A stretch of DNA of 64,000 nucleotides from Acrocarpospora phusangensis (GTDB lineage: Bacteria; Actinomycetota; Actinomycetes; Streptosporangiales; Streptosporangiaceae). Position numbers and translations under genes: made by a program. The notes beneath the pieces are model-generated. The model was given only the letters and a program-made list of their open reading frames with translations, did not search any database and had not been told where the DNA came from. Positions 1-9,225 of the stretch are shown here, in pieces. The DNA lies in assembly GCF_016862995.1 (NCBI RefSeq), contig NZ_BOOA01000045.1, positions 1-64,000 of the forward strand, read 5' to 3'. The first letter of the stretch is position 1. Each line of letters begins with the position of its first letter.

Positions 1-894
1 AGTTCCGTCCCGGCCGCCGGCGCGGTCAGCGGCGCGGACGCTGCCGCCGCGACTTCCTTCGCGGGCTCGAAGGCGCCGACTTCGGACTCTGTCGCGGGTT
101 CTGTCGCGAACGCTGAGACGTCGAATGTCCCGGACGGACAGGCCGGGGCGAGCCCCGAACCGAGGGCCGTCCCCAGTGCGGCAGCCGACGCGGCGCTCAA
201 CCCCACGAGCGAGAAATTCGCCACCGACACGGTGTCGAACCTTGCCGTCTCTTCGCCGAGCCCTGCCGCTCCCGCGGCTTCGAGCCCGGCCCACGACTCC
301 ACGGCGAGCCCTGTCGCCGAACGTGACGACGCGGCCGTTTCGGGTACGAAACCGGCCTCCGAGAGCGACCTCGCCGCCAGTGCGGCGTCCGCCTCCTCTC
401 CTTCGGCCACGGACGGGCGAATCGACGTACCTGCTGCTCAGGCCGTCGCCGAGCCCACCGCGCAACCCTTGACGCCACCCGCCGCTGCGGCCGTCGGCAC
501 CCCCGCCGCGGAATCTGTCGCCCAGCCGGTGACCCCTGCCACCGAACCGGTGAAGGCCGAAAAGACGCCCGAGCCGTCCACCGTGGCAGGGCCCTCTGAG
601 GACACCAGGCCCGCCGTCGCCGCAGCGATCATGGAGGCGGAGGCCGTCACCGAGACCCCGGTGGAGGAACCGGTCACGGTCCCCGCCGCCCGCGTCCCCG
701 ACGAGCCCCCCGCCGAGCCCGTCCCCGTCCCGGCCAAGAACGGCACCCAGCCGACCAAGGACCCCAAGCCCGAACCCCCCACCCCGGCCTCGGTCGCCCC
801 CAAACCCGCCCCACCCCGCCGCAAGTCCCGCGGCCGCCGCGCCTCCGTCCCCAGCTGGGACGAAATCATGTTCGGCGCCCGCAAACCCGACTAA
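1..894 (+). CDS. sepH: SepH septation protein, C-terminal part (5' end outside window)
   Basis: The frame is open from the first base to TAA at 892-894, so 297 C-terminal residues are visible and the N-terminal DUF3071 domain lies upstream. Most of the fragment is an Ala/Pro/Val/Glu-rich, probably disordered linker. It ends in a basic, conserved tail (RRKSRGRRASVPSWDEIMFG), which is the signature I use for the assignment. In streptomycetes and mycobacteria SepH acts in the cytoplasm and stimulates FtsZ assembly at the septum; that role is family knowledge. The next gene converges from the other strand across a 304-base gap. The tail match is strong, but without the N-terminal domain the call is not absolute. 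Confidence 0.82.
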   Translation, partial: SSVPAAGAVSGADAAAATSFAGSKAPTSDSVAGSVANAETSNVPDGQAGASPEPRAVPSAAADAALNPTSEKFATDTVSNLAVSSPSPAAPAASSPAHDSTASPVAERDDAAVSGTKPASESDLAASAASASSPSATDGRIDVPAAQAVAEPTAQPLTPPAAAAVGTPAAESVAQPVTPATEPVKAEKTPEPSTVAGPSEDTRPAVAAAIMEAEAVTETPVEEPVTVPAARVPDEPPAEPVPVPAKNGTQPTKDPKPEPPTPASVAPKPAPPRRKSRGRRASVPSWDEIMFGARKPD

Positions 895-926
895 GAACCC
901 CTGACAGAATGAAGCCGATCACGCTT

Positions 927-1092
927 GGCGTCGGTTCAGCAGTCGCGTCACCCGCGCTGAATAACGGCGAGAAGATGGCGCCTAGTCCATCTGAGCGGCG
1001 CCCTAAGATCTCCAACAGGCTGGATCGGCTGGGCCAGACTGGGCCGGCTGCTCTTGGCGCCGGTGCGGCGAGTCGCGTCGCCTGCGTTGACG
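927..1092. repeat. Two imperfect direct repeats in the sepH/PH-operon gap
   Basis: The 895-1198 gap between converging genes holds no convincing gene. It contains two related stretches starting at 927 and 1056, each beginning TTGGCG[T/C]CGGT and continuing through AGTCGCGTC to GCG[C/T]TGA. They run about 35 bases with a few mismatches and are roughly 130 bases apart. Their function is unknown. No U-tract terminator is obvious. Confidence 0.45.
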
Positions 1093-1198
1093 GCGCCGGA
1101 TGACGGCGAGAGCCTGGCATCCGTGCCGATCGGCGCTCAGGGCGTCCGCCGGAGATAGCGGGCCGACGCCGAGGCCGCACGTGGCCGATGTTGGGTGT

Positions 1199-2938
1199 TC
1201 AGGGATGGGTGATGAACTGGGTCAGCCATTCGGGGGTGACTTCGGCGGCGAACTCGACGCCCTGGCGTTCGCCGGTGTCGAGGGCGGAGTAGCCGCCGCT
1301 GCCGGCGCCGACGCCCGCGATCACGGTCAGGAGGCCGGAGGAGCGCTGGAACCAGGTTTGCTTGAAGGTCCAGCCGACCAGGGCGCGGCGTTCGACGACG
1401 GCTTGGGTTCGCCGGAGGGAGCCGGACCGTACCGAGAATCGGGCGCCGTCGTAGCCGTGGCCGAGGGAACGGTAGCGGTCTAGGCCGAGGGGGATTCCCA
1501 GGAGGGCGAGGGCCAGGGCGACCGCGACGACGACGCCCCAGCCGAGGACGGCGGCGACGGCGGCGACCAGCAGCCAGGGAAAGATGGCGCGGAACAGGCG
1601 TCGTCTGCGGGCCTGCGGTGGGTGTGGACGCAGGCCTACGGCGTTCGTGTGCGTCGAGCCGGCGTTGGGGCCGAAGGGGGCGATCGCATCGGCGGCGATG
1701 GCCAGGGCGTCGGCTTTAGGGGCGACAGGAAGGAGTTGGCCGCGGGTTTCGGAGTCGCCGAGGCCGGTCACCACCGCCCAGAGGCGGACGAGCTTGGCGA
1801 CGCGTTCCGGTGGGCTTTCCGCCAGTTCGTAGCCGCGGATCCTGCTGCGTTCGAGCGAGACTGCCCGCCGGTTGATCAGGCCGCGCTCGGCGACCAGGTA
1901 GCCGTCCCGCGCTTTGAGGGTGAAGTCCCAGTTGAAGACCGCGTACATGATTCCGCCGGCCAGCGGCATGGCCAGCACGAGAACGATCACACCGGCGATC
2001 AGGTACTGCGGGTGGTCCCACAGCCATTCCCCGATCGCCCAGGCGGCCTTGCCGCTGATGCCGAACTCGTCACCCCACTGGAACAGCAGACCCACCGCAC
2101 CGGCGACCAGCGCGAACGGCGTGAGCAGGTACGCCCCCGACAGCGGACCGTACCTGAGCCAGGACCTCGGCACGCGTATGAAGTAGTGCTCGCCGGACAC
2201 CCCGGCAGGCACTCCACCAGGAATCCCAGCGGCACCGGCGGGAACTCCGGCAGCGGGCCCGGTGGGTCCGGGCACTCCCGCCGCTGTCCCGTTGTACGCC
2301 TCAGACGTCGCCCTGGGCGGGCTCGGGCGACGGGCCAGCAGGATGGCGCGAAGACGCTCGGCCTCCTCGACGGTGACCCCGTTGAGTTCACCCTCCTGCT
2401 TGTCACCCCCCGCTCCCGTATCCAGCTTGACCACGGCCAGCCCGAACAAACGATGCAACGGCGGCGTACTGACATCCACTCCGCGAATCCGCTCCAACGG
2501 GATGGTCCGCACAGATCGGCTGACGAACGCCCTGGTCAGCTCCAGCCGATCCCCCACGATCGTGTACGTGAACGTGGCCCACCTGATGACCGCGAACACG
2601 ATCGATCCCGCCACCCCCATCGCCGCGAACAGAAACGACCGCGCCGAGAACCCACCCGCGACCAGCACCCCACCCAACGGCAGCAGCAGCGACGGCAACA
2701 TCCGCACCGGATCGATCAACAACACCTTCGGACTGAGCCGCATCGGCACCGGTGCCACCGTCCCCGGCCCGAAGAACCCCCCACCCGAAGCCGCCCCACC
2801 AGGACCGCCACTGCCGGAGGCCCCAGCCTCGGGGACCGGACCGGTGGGAGTCGGGTTGGTGGGGGTTGGGTCGCTGGGGGAGGAAGGGTGTGGGGCCGGG
2901 TCGGGTGTGGGTGGGGTGGTGGGGTCAGGGGGTGTCAT
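1199..2938 (-). CDS. PH domain-containing membrane protein (YdbT-like, three bPH domains)
   Basis: 579 residues, with ATG at 2938 overlapping the TGA of the upstream gene (ATGA), so the pair is translationally coupled. A Pro/Thr/Gly-rich N-terminus (about 1-65) precedes three units, each a hydrophobic hairpin followed by a bacterial PH (DUF304/bPH_2) domain. The first domain is near residues 118-200 (TYTIVGDRLEL, PLERIRGVDV), the second near 335-410 (RDGYLVAERGLINRR) and the third near 490-570. This is the YdbT layout. With its YdbS-like partner it probably forms a membrane complex; in Bacillus YdbS/YdbT are linked to resistance to Bacillus amyloliquefaciens antibiotics. The biochemical role is not known. 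Confidence 0.82.
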   Translation of the reverse strand: MTPPDPTTPPTPDPAPHPSSPSDPTPTNPTPTGPVPEAGASGSGGPGGAASGGGFFGPGTVAPVPMRLSPKVLLIDPVRMLPSLLLPLGGVLVAGGFSARSFLFAAMGVAGSIVFAVIRWATFTYTIVGDRLELTRAFVSRSVRTIPLERIRGVDVSTPPLHRLFGLAVVKLDTGAGGDKQEGELNGVTVEEAERLRAILLARRPSPPRATSEAYNGTAAGVPGPTGPAAGVPAGAAGIPGGVPAGVSGEHYFIRVPRSWLRYGPLSGAYLLTPFALVAGAVGLLFQWGDEFGISGKAAWAIGEWLWDHPQYLIAGVIVLVLAMPLAGGIMYAVFNWDFTLKARDGYLVAERGLINRRAVSLERSRIRGYELAESPPERVAKLVRLWAVVTGLGDSETRGQLLPVAPKADALAIAADAIAPFGPNAGSTHTNAVGLRPHPPQARRRRLFRAIFPWLLVAAVAAVLGWGVVVAVALALALLGIPLGLDRYRSLGHGYDGARFSVRSGSLRRTQAVVERRALVGWTFKQTWFQRSSGLLTVIAGVGAGSGGYSALDTGERQGVEFAAEVTPEWLTQFITHP

Positions 2939-3519
2939 GTGGCGTCGTCTCGAAGTTGCTGGGCTCGGTGGGAGAGGTCCTCGGCGAGGCGGGCGGCGAT
3001 TTCGTAGTCGAGGCCCTTGATGGAGGAGGAACCGGCGTAGGAGGCGGTCCTGATCTCCACGGTGGCGAGGCCGAGGAGGCGTTCGAACCAGCCCTGGGTC
3101 TTGTCGACGGTCTGGATGCGCCCCACGGGGACGAAGACCCATTCTCTGCTCAGCCAGCCGGAGCGCGCGTACACGATGTCGCCCGAGAGCTCCCAGCGGT
3201 GGACGGCGTAACGCAGCGGCGGCTCGATGATCACTGGCGGGAGGAGAACGGCGGCCACGGCCACCGGGAGCAGCCAGGGCCGGGCGGTCAGCCAGTCGGG
3301 CAGCCAGGACCAGCTGCCGACCCACAGGGACAGCAGGGCCGCCCCGCCGACCATGAAGAGGAGCCCCATGACGCCTTCGAGGAACCACAGCGTCATGGCC
3401 CGCCGCGACACCTGGTGGGCGGGCGCCCGGAGCGCGTCACGCGAAGTCTGCCGCGCTGCCGGCGGCGACTGGGGAGGTGGGCCTGCGGGCTGCCCGGCGA
3501 GATCGCTCACGTATCCCAC
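2935..3519 (-). CDS. PH domain-containing membrane protein (YdbS-like)
   Basis: 194 residues. A Pro-rich cytoplasmic start is followed by two membrane helices (about residues 42-66 and 80-100) and one bPH_2 domain from about residue 105 (GDIVYARSGWLSREWVFVPVGRIQTVDKTQGW). It is the first gene of a two-gene operon, and its TGA overlaps the ATG of the larger YdbT-like gene. YdbS/YdbT pairs are widespread in Gram-positives. The start at 3519 is the first good in-frame start before the hydrophobic segment. No promoter motif close to consensus was found upstream. Confidence 0.8.
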   Translation of the reverse strand: MGYVSDLAGQPAGPPPQSPPAARQTSRDALRAPAHQVSRRAMTLWFLEGVMGLLFMVGGAALLSLWVGSWSWLPDWLTARPWLLPVAVAAVLLPPVIIEPPLRYAVHRWELSGDIVYARSGWLSREWVFVPVGRIQTVDKTQGWFERLLGLATVEIRTASYAGSSSIKGLDYEIAARLAEDLSHRAQQLRDDAT

Positions 3520-4590
3520 CCTAAGTCGTGCGGACGCCCCCTCGTCCGCATGGTGGAACCCGGTGGCGACAGGACCCGCAACGCCCGCCGCAACTCCCCG
3601 GACGGCCGTCGGATGGCAGCTATGGCAAACCGCCCGGCTAGGCCCTGCGGGAACCTCCGCGTGGCCGTGCGATGGCCTGGTGGGGCTGAGCGGTCGTGCC
3701 TGGCCTCTCCCTGAGCATGATCGGCCAGCCCCACCAGGGTCACTCTTCTCCGCGCACGTGCCGGATCAGCCTGTACGACCCATCCGCACGCAGAAATACC
3801 GGGAATGCCGGGGAAGCCGGGCGGACCGGTAAACAGGCCACCAGCCGACCTGTTTCCCGCTATATCTCAACTAGGTGCCTAACTATGAGAATCCGCCTCC
3901 GCTTTTAGCGCAGAGTGTTGTGAAACGGAGATACCCGAGCCCGTCCGGACAAAATCTCAGCCTACGTATGAACTTGGGCAAACAACTGCCACACTAAAGA
4001 AAACCGTAATCCCATTTCCGGACATTTCTTCATTTACGAGCGATCGAGAGCAACTTCTGCAATGCCGTGGCTGTAGGGGTTCCAGGCCCCTGACTTATGA
4101 CCGGATCTCCACCCAGCGAGTACGGATCTTCGAATGCCCGACGAGGCTCAGCCCGTACAGAATCGAAAGGTTTCGAGGAGTCCAACGGCCACAGGATTCC
4201 GACGACAGTTCGGGTCACACCGGCACATCCCAGCACCCACCCGGCCCGGCGACCCCACGACCGCGTGACGACATGTCGCTTATGTATGCCAGTTCACCGA
4301 TAAATCGGGAAAAGGTGATGTTAGGTACCCTCCGCACGACCCACGACCGCCGCCTCACGAGCCCCCGGATCGCCTCCCACACCCCCCAGGACCGACCACG
4401 CACCGCGAGCCCGGAGCCACGCACCTAGATCGCCAGCAAGCCCGGCACACCCGCCGAATCATGCCGCAACCGTCAGGTCTGGAATCCGGTGTCAAATCCG
4501 GTGTGGAAGGGCCTCCGCCCAGGTCCAGAGCTCGATCAGCCCGATTCGGTGCGTTCTTCGCGCCACGGATCATCGCGATCCGGTCAGCGC
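3520..4590. other. Gene-poor region with an AT-richer block
   Basis: About 1.07 kb between the divergent PH operon and the PEBP-like gene holds no reading frame I can support. The part from about 3830 to 4070 is visibly richer in A+T than the rest of the window, with many runs of A and T. It has no recognisable gene remnant, tRNA fold or terminal repeats. A short hairpin (AGGGG/CCCCT) sits near 4075-4092, and CGATAAATCG near 4298 is a 10-base palindrome. It may be a regulatory spacer or decayed sequence. Confidence 0.5.
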
Positions 4591-4620
4591 ATGGTCAGTA
4601 TCCGCGTAGCATCATCCGGC

Positions 4621-5178
4621 ATGGGGTCGCCTTCCAAGCCAGCACGCGCCCGGCGTGCCGCCGTCGCTCCCGCGGTGGCAGCCGCCGTGTGGGCGGGGGC
4701 CTCCGGATGCGGGATCGTGGGCGGTGGTTCGCCCGCGGACCTCGACGTGATCAGCGTGTCGAGCCCGCAGTTCCGGGACGGCGACCCGCTGCCGCACGGC
4801 TACTCCTGCCGGGGCGGGATCGGCAATCCGCCGCTCCGCTGGTCGGGGACGTCGGGCGCCAAGTCGGTGGCCCTGGTGGTCGACGGCAACGACTCGCGCG
4901 ATGGAGCGGAGGTGCACTGGGTCGTGTACAACATCGATCCGGAAACCACCGAACTCGGGGAGAACACGGTGCCCCGGGGAGCGCGGCAGGGTGCGACGAC
5001 TAGCGGAAAAGTCGGATATGTGCTCCCTTGTCGTGCCGATGACAGTTACCGTTTCACTGTCTATGCCCTCGACGCGAAACTGGATCTTCCGGCGGGTGCC
5101 CCCCTCTCGGAGAGTCTGGAACGCATCGCGGAGCACACCATCGCACGTGGACGGCTCACAGCGACCAACATCCAGTGA
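4621..5178 (+). CDS. YbhB/YbcL (PEBP)-family lipoprotein
   Basis: 185 residues from ATG 4621. A basic N-terminus, a short Ala-rich hydrophobic stretch and GASGC near residue 30 form a plausible lipoprotein signal, so the protein is probably tethered outside the membrane. The body is a phosphatidylethanolamine-binding-protein fold: FRDGDPLPHGYSCRGG, NPPLRWSG, then HWVVYNIDP with the ligand-pocket His, and YRFTVYALD near the end. Bacterial members are small secreted or periplasmic proteins of unclear ligand. An in-frame ATG at 4591 would lengthen the N-terminus by 10 residues; neither start has a strong ribosome site. It appears to be a single gene. Confidence 0.8.
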   Translation: MGSPSKPARARRAAVAPAVAAAVWAGASGCGIVGGGSPADLDVISVSSPQFRDGDPLPHGYSCRGGIGNPPLRWSGTSGAKSVALVVDGNDSRDGAEVHWVVYNIDPETTELGENTVPRGARQGATTSGKVGYVLPCRADDSYRFTVYALDAKLDLPAGAPLSESLERIAEHTIARGRLTATNIQ

Positions 5179-5361
5179 CATGCTGAACACCGGAGGTAAT
5201 AGTGCCGAACCAATCTTCGCCTAGGGTGTGACAACGGTCATTGTGGTCAAGCAGAATCGGATCCAATTGCTGAGCGCAGGTGAACGAAGGGGGCAGGTCG
5301 CGTCGATGGCCGCGCGATCTCACCGGCGCCGCTGGAAGGCCATGGCCTTGAGGGTGGTGCT

Positions 5362-6879
5362 ATGACCGCGGTCATTTTGGGCCTCGTCGCCGTTGTGCTA
5401 TTGGTGCTGGTAGTGGTGGCACTGGGCATGCGGTCGATGAACCGCAGGGAGAGCGCGCTCTCTTCCGAGCGGATCAAGGCGATGGCCGAAGGAAAAGGAC
5501 CGAAGAGTCGCCGTCCTGCCGAGGAGACGTTCTTCGAGAGCTTCCCTGAGGGTTTTGACGCCTTTGAGGAGCCGGCCAAGCGCGCCGCCGTCAAACAGAA
5601 CGGCGCTCCGCCGCGTCCGGCGCAGCGTCCGGGTGGCCGCCAGGCCGCGCGCCCCGCGCAGCGCGGCGGCAAGCCCGCGGGCAAGCCGGGGGGCAAACCC
5701 GCCACCGCCGCCACGGCGCCGCGCGGCAAGCGCGGGGTCGACGAGTGGGGCGCGGACGACGACTACGACGACGACTACTGGAGCCGGGTCCGCGCCGACG
5801 ACGGCGCGTTCGGCGGAACGATCAAACAGCGGATGGCGGCCCCGCGCCCGGTCGAGGCCGAGGCCGGCGTCAGCGCCGGAGCCGATCCCAACGCGGCCAC
5901 CGTGCAGGCCCCGCTCCCGCAGCGCCCGGTCGGCGCTCCCGGCATCGCCGCCGCCGTCCCGGGCCAGTCGCCCGGCCTGGCCGACCTCGTCGAGCCCCTG
6001 CGCGCCACCCCCGCCTCGGCCATCGCCGAGGAGAAGACCATGACCTTCTCCGCCCCGACCCCCGACCCGATGAGCACCTACACCGGGACGCCCACCGGTC
6101 CGCTGGCCATGCCGGAGCCGTCGCGCTCCACCGGCCCCTTCTCCTCGACCGGTCCGTTCGAGCCCACGCCCAGCACCGGGCCGTTCCTGTCGGGACCCTC
6201 CACCGGGTCGTTCGAGGCCTCCCGGGTCTCCGCGTACGAGCCGCCCAGGACGAGTGGATCGTTCGACGCCGTCCCCCCCGTCACCGGATCGTTCCCGGCG
6301 ACCGGCGCCTTCGAGGTCCCCCGGGGCGCCTTCGAGGCGCCGCGCGCCCCCAGTGGCTCGTTCCCGACGGTCGAGCCGCCCTACCAGGAGCCCGCGTACC
6401 AGGAGCCGTCCGGCTGGTCCCAGCCCGCCTACCCGCCCACGCCACCGGCCCCCGCCGCCCAGCCGCCCACCGGCTGGACCGGGGTGCGGGACGTGCTGGA
6501 CGACCCGGAGCCGCCGCGCCGCGACGACTCGTGGTCGACCTCGGGCAACTACCAGCTGCCCTCCGCGACGTACGACACCGGCTACGGCTCCTACCAGCAG
6601 CCGGAGCCCCCGGCCACGTCGTACTCCTCGTACGAGGTGAGCGCGGGCTGGGCGACCATCGACGACTCCGACTCGGTGAGCTACGACACCCCCTCCGGCC
6701 AGGACCGCCGCTACGACTACGAGACCGGCGGCTACCCGCAGCAGGGCGCCAACCCGGCGGCCGGCAGCTGGCCGTCCTACGACGAGCTGTACGGCGGGAC
6801 CGAGTCGACCACGCAGAGTGGCTCCCGGCGCGGCAACCACCGCAATCCCGAGACCGACTATCCCGACTATTACCGGTGA
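5362..6879 (+). CDS. Single-pass membrane protein with long disordered repeat tail, unknown function
   Basis: 505 residues. ATG 5362 follows a GAGGG ribosome site. One N-terminal membrane helix (about residues 3-23) is followed by a basic segment, an Ala/Pro/Gly/Lys stretch, a very acidic patch (ADDDYDDDYW, near residue 132), and then about 350 residues rich in Pro, Ser, Thr, Gly and Tyr. From about residue 253 to 335 the motif [S/T]-[T/S]-G-[P/S]-F recurs at least seven times. With the helix at the start, most of the chain should face the cytoplasm. No catalytic domain is seen. I do not recognise the protein; a scaffold-like role is only a guess. Confidence 0.75.
   Translation: MTAVILGLVAVVLLVLVVVALGMRSMNRRESALSSERIKAMAEGKGPKSRRPAEETFFESFPEGFDAFEEPAKRAAVKQNGAPPRPAQRPGGRQAARPAQRGGKPAGKPGGKPATAATAPRGKRGVDEWGADDDYDDDYWSRVRADDGAFGGTIKQRMAAPRPVEAEAGVSAGADPNAATVQAPLPQRPVGAPGIAAAVPGQSPGLADLVEPLRATPASAIAEEKTMTFSAPTPDPMSTYTGTPTGPLAMPEPSRSTGPFSSTGPFEPTPSTGPFLSGPSTGSFEASRVSAYEPPRTSGSFDAVPPVTGSFPATGAFEVPRGAFEAPRAPSGSFPTVEPPYQEPAYQEPSGWSQPAYPPTPPAPAAQPPTGWTGVRDVLDDPEPPRRDDSWSTSGNYQLPSATYDTGYGSYQQPEPPATSYSSYEVSAGWATIDDSDSVSYDTPSGQDRRYDYETGGYPQQGANPAAGSWPSYDELYGGTESTTQSGSRRGNHRNPETDYPDYYR
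6124..6372 (+). repeat. Degenerate STGPF/TGSF peptide repeats
   Basis: Within the membrane protein gene at 5362-6879, short units read STGPF, STGPF, STGPF, STGSF, TSGSF, TGSF, TGAF and PSGSF. Spacing is irregular (5-20 residues). The phenylalanines are regularly placed in an otherwise disordered tail, which is the pattern of a multivalent short linear motif. Confidence 0.6.
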
Positions 6880-6918
6880 TTTTCCCCGCGCTTGCGCAGG
6901 TCAGGCTGGTGATTGCCG

Positions 6919-6924
6919 TACAGT
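6919..6924 (+). promoter_or_regulatory. Possible -10 box for leaderless SulP transcript
   Basis: TACAGT ends six bases before ATG 6931 and no ribosome site precedes that ATG. In actinobacteria a TANNNT box at this distance often marks a leaderless mRNA. No -35 match lies at 16-18 bases, so this is weak. Confidence 0.3.
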
Positions 6925-6930
6925 CGCGGC

Positions 6931-9129
6931 ATGACCGGGGGCAACACAGCAGTCACACAGAGTAGTTTCAGGCGGGGCGGGCTCGCGTCGGTGCTGCGGT
7001 ATGACGTGCCGGCGTCGCTGGTCGTATTCCTCGTCGCGGTGCCGCTGTCGCTCGGCATCTCGGTGGCGTCCGGAGCCCCGCTGGCCGCCGGTCTGGTGGC
7101 CGCGGTGGTGGGCGGCATCGTGGCGGGCGCGCTGGGCGGGTCCGTGGTCCAGGTGAGCGGTCCCGCCGCCGGCCTCTCGCTGGTGGTGGCCGAACTCGTC
7201 CATGTGTACGGCTGGCGCGCCACCTGCATGATCACGCTGATGGCGGGCGCGCTGCAGCTGCTGCTCGGGGTGTTCCGGGTGGCCAGGGCGGCCCTGGGGG
7301 TGTCCCCCGCCGTGGTGCACGGCATGCTGGCCGGGGTGGGCGTGGTGATCGCGCTGGCCCAGCTGCACATCGTGCTGGGCGGGCAGCCGCAGAGTTCGGC
7401 GCTGGAGAACCTGCTCGAACTGCCCGAGCAGATCATCAACAACCACGCGCACGGCGTGCTGACCGGGGTGCTCACCATCGTGGTGCTGCTGGTCTGGACG
7501 CGGCTGCCGAAACTGAAGGTGGTGCCCGCGCCGCTGGCCGCGCTGGTGATCGCCTCGCTGTCGGCGGTGGCGCTCGGGTGGGATCTCACCGCGGTGGACC
7601 TGACCGGCGGGTTCGGCTCCATCGAGTCGCCGATCCTGCCGTCGGGCGACTGGCACGCGGTGGTCGGCGCGGTGGTGCTGGTGGCCGTGCTGGCGGGCGT
7701 GGAGTCGCTGCTCACCTGCGTGGCGGCCGACCGCATGCACGACGGGCCCCGCGCCGACCTGGACCGGGAGCTGACCGCGCAGGGCGCGGCCAACCTGATC
7801 TCGGGCGCGCTGGGCGGCCTGCCGGTCTCCGGCGTGGTGGTCCGGACCACCACCAACGTCAAGGCCGGGGCGCGCAGCCGCTGGTCGACGGTGCTGCACG
7901 GGTTCTGGGTGCTGCTGGCGGCCCTCGCGTTGGCCCCGGTCATCGGGCTGATCCCGCTGGAGGCGCTGGCCGCGCTGCTGCTGTTCATCGGCGTCAAGAT
8001 GGTGAACCTGGGCAACGCCAAGAACCTGAGCGGGCACGGCGAGATGCCCATCTACTTCGTGACCATGGGCGCGGTGGTCGTGATCGGGCTGGCCGAGGGC
8101 ATCGTGATCGGCCTGGGGCTCGCCGCGATCATCTCGCTGCGGCGGCTGACCCGGGTGTCGGTGGAGGTGCAGCAGCACGCCGGCCGGTGGCGGGTGGTGG
8201 TGACCGGGTCGCTGACGTTCCTGGGCGTGCCCCGGCTGTCGGAGGCGCTGCGCACCATCCCGCCGGGCGCGCCGGTGGACCTGGACCTGCACGTGGACTT
8301 CATGGACCACGCCGCGTTCGAGACGCTGCACGCCTGGCGCCTGGAGCAGGAGCGTACGGGCGGCTCCATCGACATCGACGAACTCCACGACAACTGGTAC
8401 GGCGCGGCCGCCAGCGGCACCCGGGTCTTCCCCGCCAAGTCGCCGCCACAGCTGGACCGGTGGTACCTGCCATGGGCGTACCGGCGGAGGGCGGCCGACC
8501 CGATCAGCGAGGACCTGACGATCGGGACCCGCGAGTACCACCGGCGGACCGCGCCGCTGGTGCAGCCCCTGCTGACCCGCCTGGCGCGCAAGCAGACGCC
8601 CTCGCACCTGTTCATCACCTGCGCCGACTCGCGCATCGTGCCGTCGCTGTTCACCTCCAGCGGCCCCGGCGACCTGTTCACCGTGCGGAACATCGGCAAC
8701 CTCGTCCCGCGGTACGGCTCGGCCCCCGCGGACGACTCGGTCGCGGCGGCGGTGGAGTACGCGGTGCAGGCCCTCGAAGTCCGGACGATCACGGTCTGCG
8801 GGCATTCGGGGTGCGGGGCGATGGCGGCGCTGCTGGAGGAGCCGCAGGGCCTGCCGTCGGTGCGGCGGTGGCTGCGGCACGGGCACGAGTCGCTGGCCCG
8901 GTTCGTGGCGGAGTCGCCCGGGGAGGAGAGCGGGCCGCTGGACCGGCTGTGCCGGACGAACGTGCTCCAGCAGCTGCAGAACCTGCGGACCTATCCGATG
9001 GTGGCGGAGCTGGAGCGGGCCGGGAAGCTGGAGCTGACCGCGATGTACTTCGACATCGGGACCGCGCGGGTGCACGCGCTGCCCGAGGAGGAGCCGCTCA
9101 GCCCGGTCCCGGAGCCCCGCAGCGGCTGA
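6931..9129 (+). CDS. SulP-family anion permease fused to beta-carbonic anhydrase
   Basis: 732 residues. Residues about 20-395 form a SulP transporter with many membrane helices (YDVPASLVVFLVAVPLSLGI at the start). About 405-490 is a STAS-like domain. From about 520 onward is a beta-class carbonic anhydrase with the full zinc set: Cys564 and the Asp566-Arg568 pair in CADSR, then His625 and Cys628 in CGHSGCG. SulP-carbonic anhydrase fusions are known in bacteria and are thought to couple bicarbonate transport with CO2/HCO3- interconversion; bicarbonate as substrate is inferred from the fusion. ATG 6931 is preferred over an in-frame TTG at 6913. It stands alone, with a 96-base gap to the next gene. 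Confidence 0.9.
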   Translation: MTGGNTAVTQSSFRRGGLASVLRYDVPASLVVFLVAVPLSLGISVASGAPLAAGLVAAVVGGIVAGALGGSVVQVSGPAAGLSLVVAELVHVYGWRATCMITLMAGALQLLLGVFRVARAALGVSPAVVHGMLAGVGVVIALAQLHIVLGGQPQSSALENLLELPEQIINNHAHGVLTGVLTIVVLLVWTRLPKLKVVPAPLAALVIASLSAVALGWDLTAVDLTGGFGSIESPILPSGDWHAVVGAVVLVAVLAGVESLLTCVAADRMHDGPRADLDRELTAQGAANLISGALGGLPVSGVVVRTTTNVKAGARSRWSTVLHGFWVLLAALALAPVIGLIPLEALAALLLFIGVKMVNLGNAKNLSGHGEMPIYFVTMGAVVVIGLAEGIVIGLGLAAIISLRRLTRVSVEVQQHAGRWRVVVTGSLTFLGVPRLSEALRTIPPGAPVDLDLHVDFMDHAAFETLHAWRLEQERTGGSIDIDELHDNWYGAAASGTRVFPAKSPPQLDRWYLPWAYRRRAADPISEDLTIGTREYHRRTAPLVQPLLTRLARKQTPSHLFITCADSRIVPSLFTSSGPGDLFTVRNIGNLVPRYGSAPADDSVAAAVEYAVQALEVRTITVCGHSGCGAMAALLEEPQGLPSVRRWLRHGHESLARFVAESPGEESGPLDRLCRTNVLQQLQNLRTYPMVAELERAGKLELTAMYFDIGTARVHALPEEEPLSPVPEPRSG

Positions 9130-9225
9130 CAGGATCCAGGCTGGCGGGATCCGCCCAGAGCGGATCGCGTCCGCTGACCGTGAAACGCCGACGACATGTC
9201 CGGGAACAGCGCGAAAAATGGCCGC

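Noticed and set aside
1199-3388. A 729-codon form of the YdbT-like protein
   Set aside because: The extra N-terminal part is out of frame inside the YdbS-like gene. The ATGA overlap at 2938 gives the real start.
4030-4236. A 68-codon minus-strand frame in the AT-rich gap
   Set aside because: No ribosome site, no family resemblance and ordinary length for chance.
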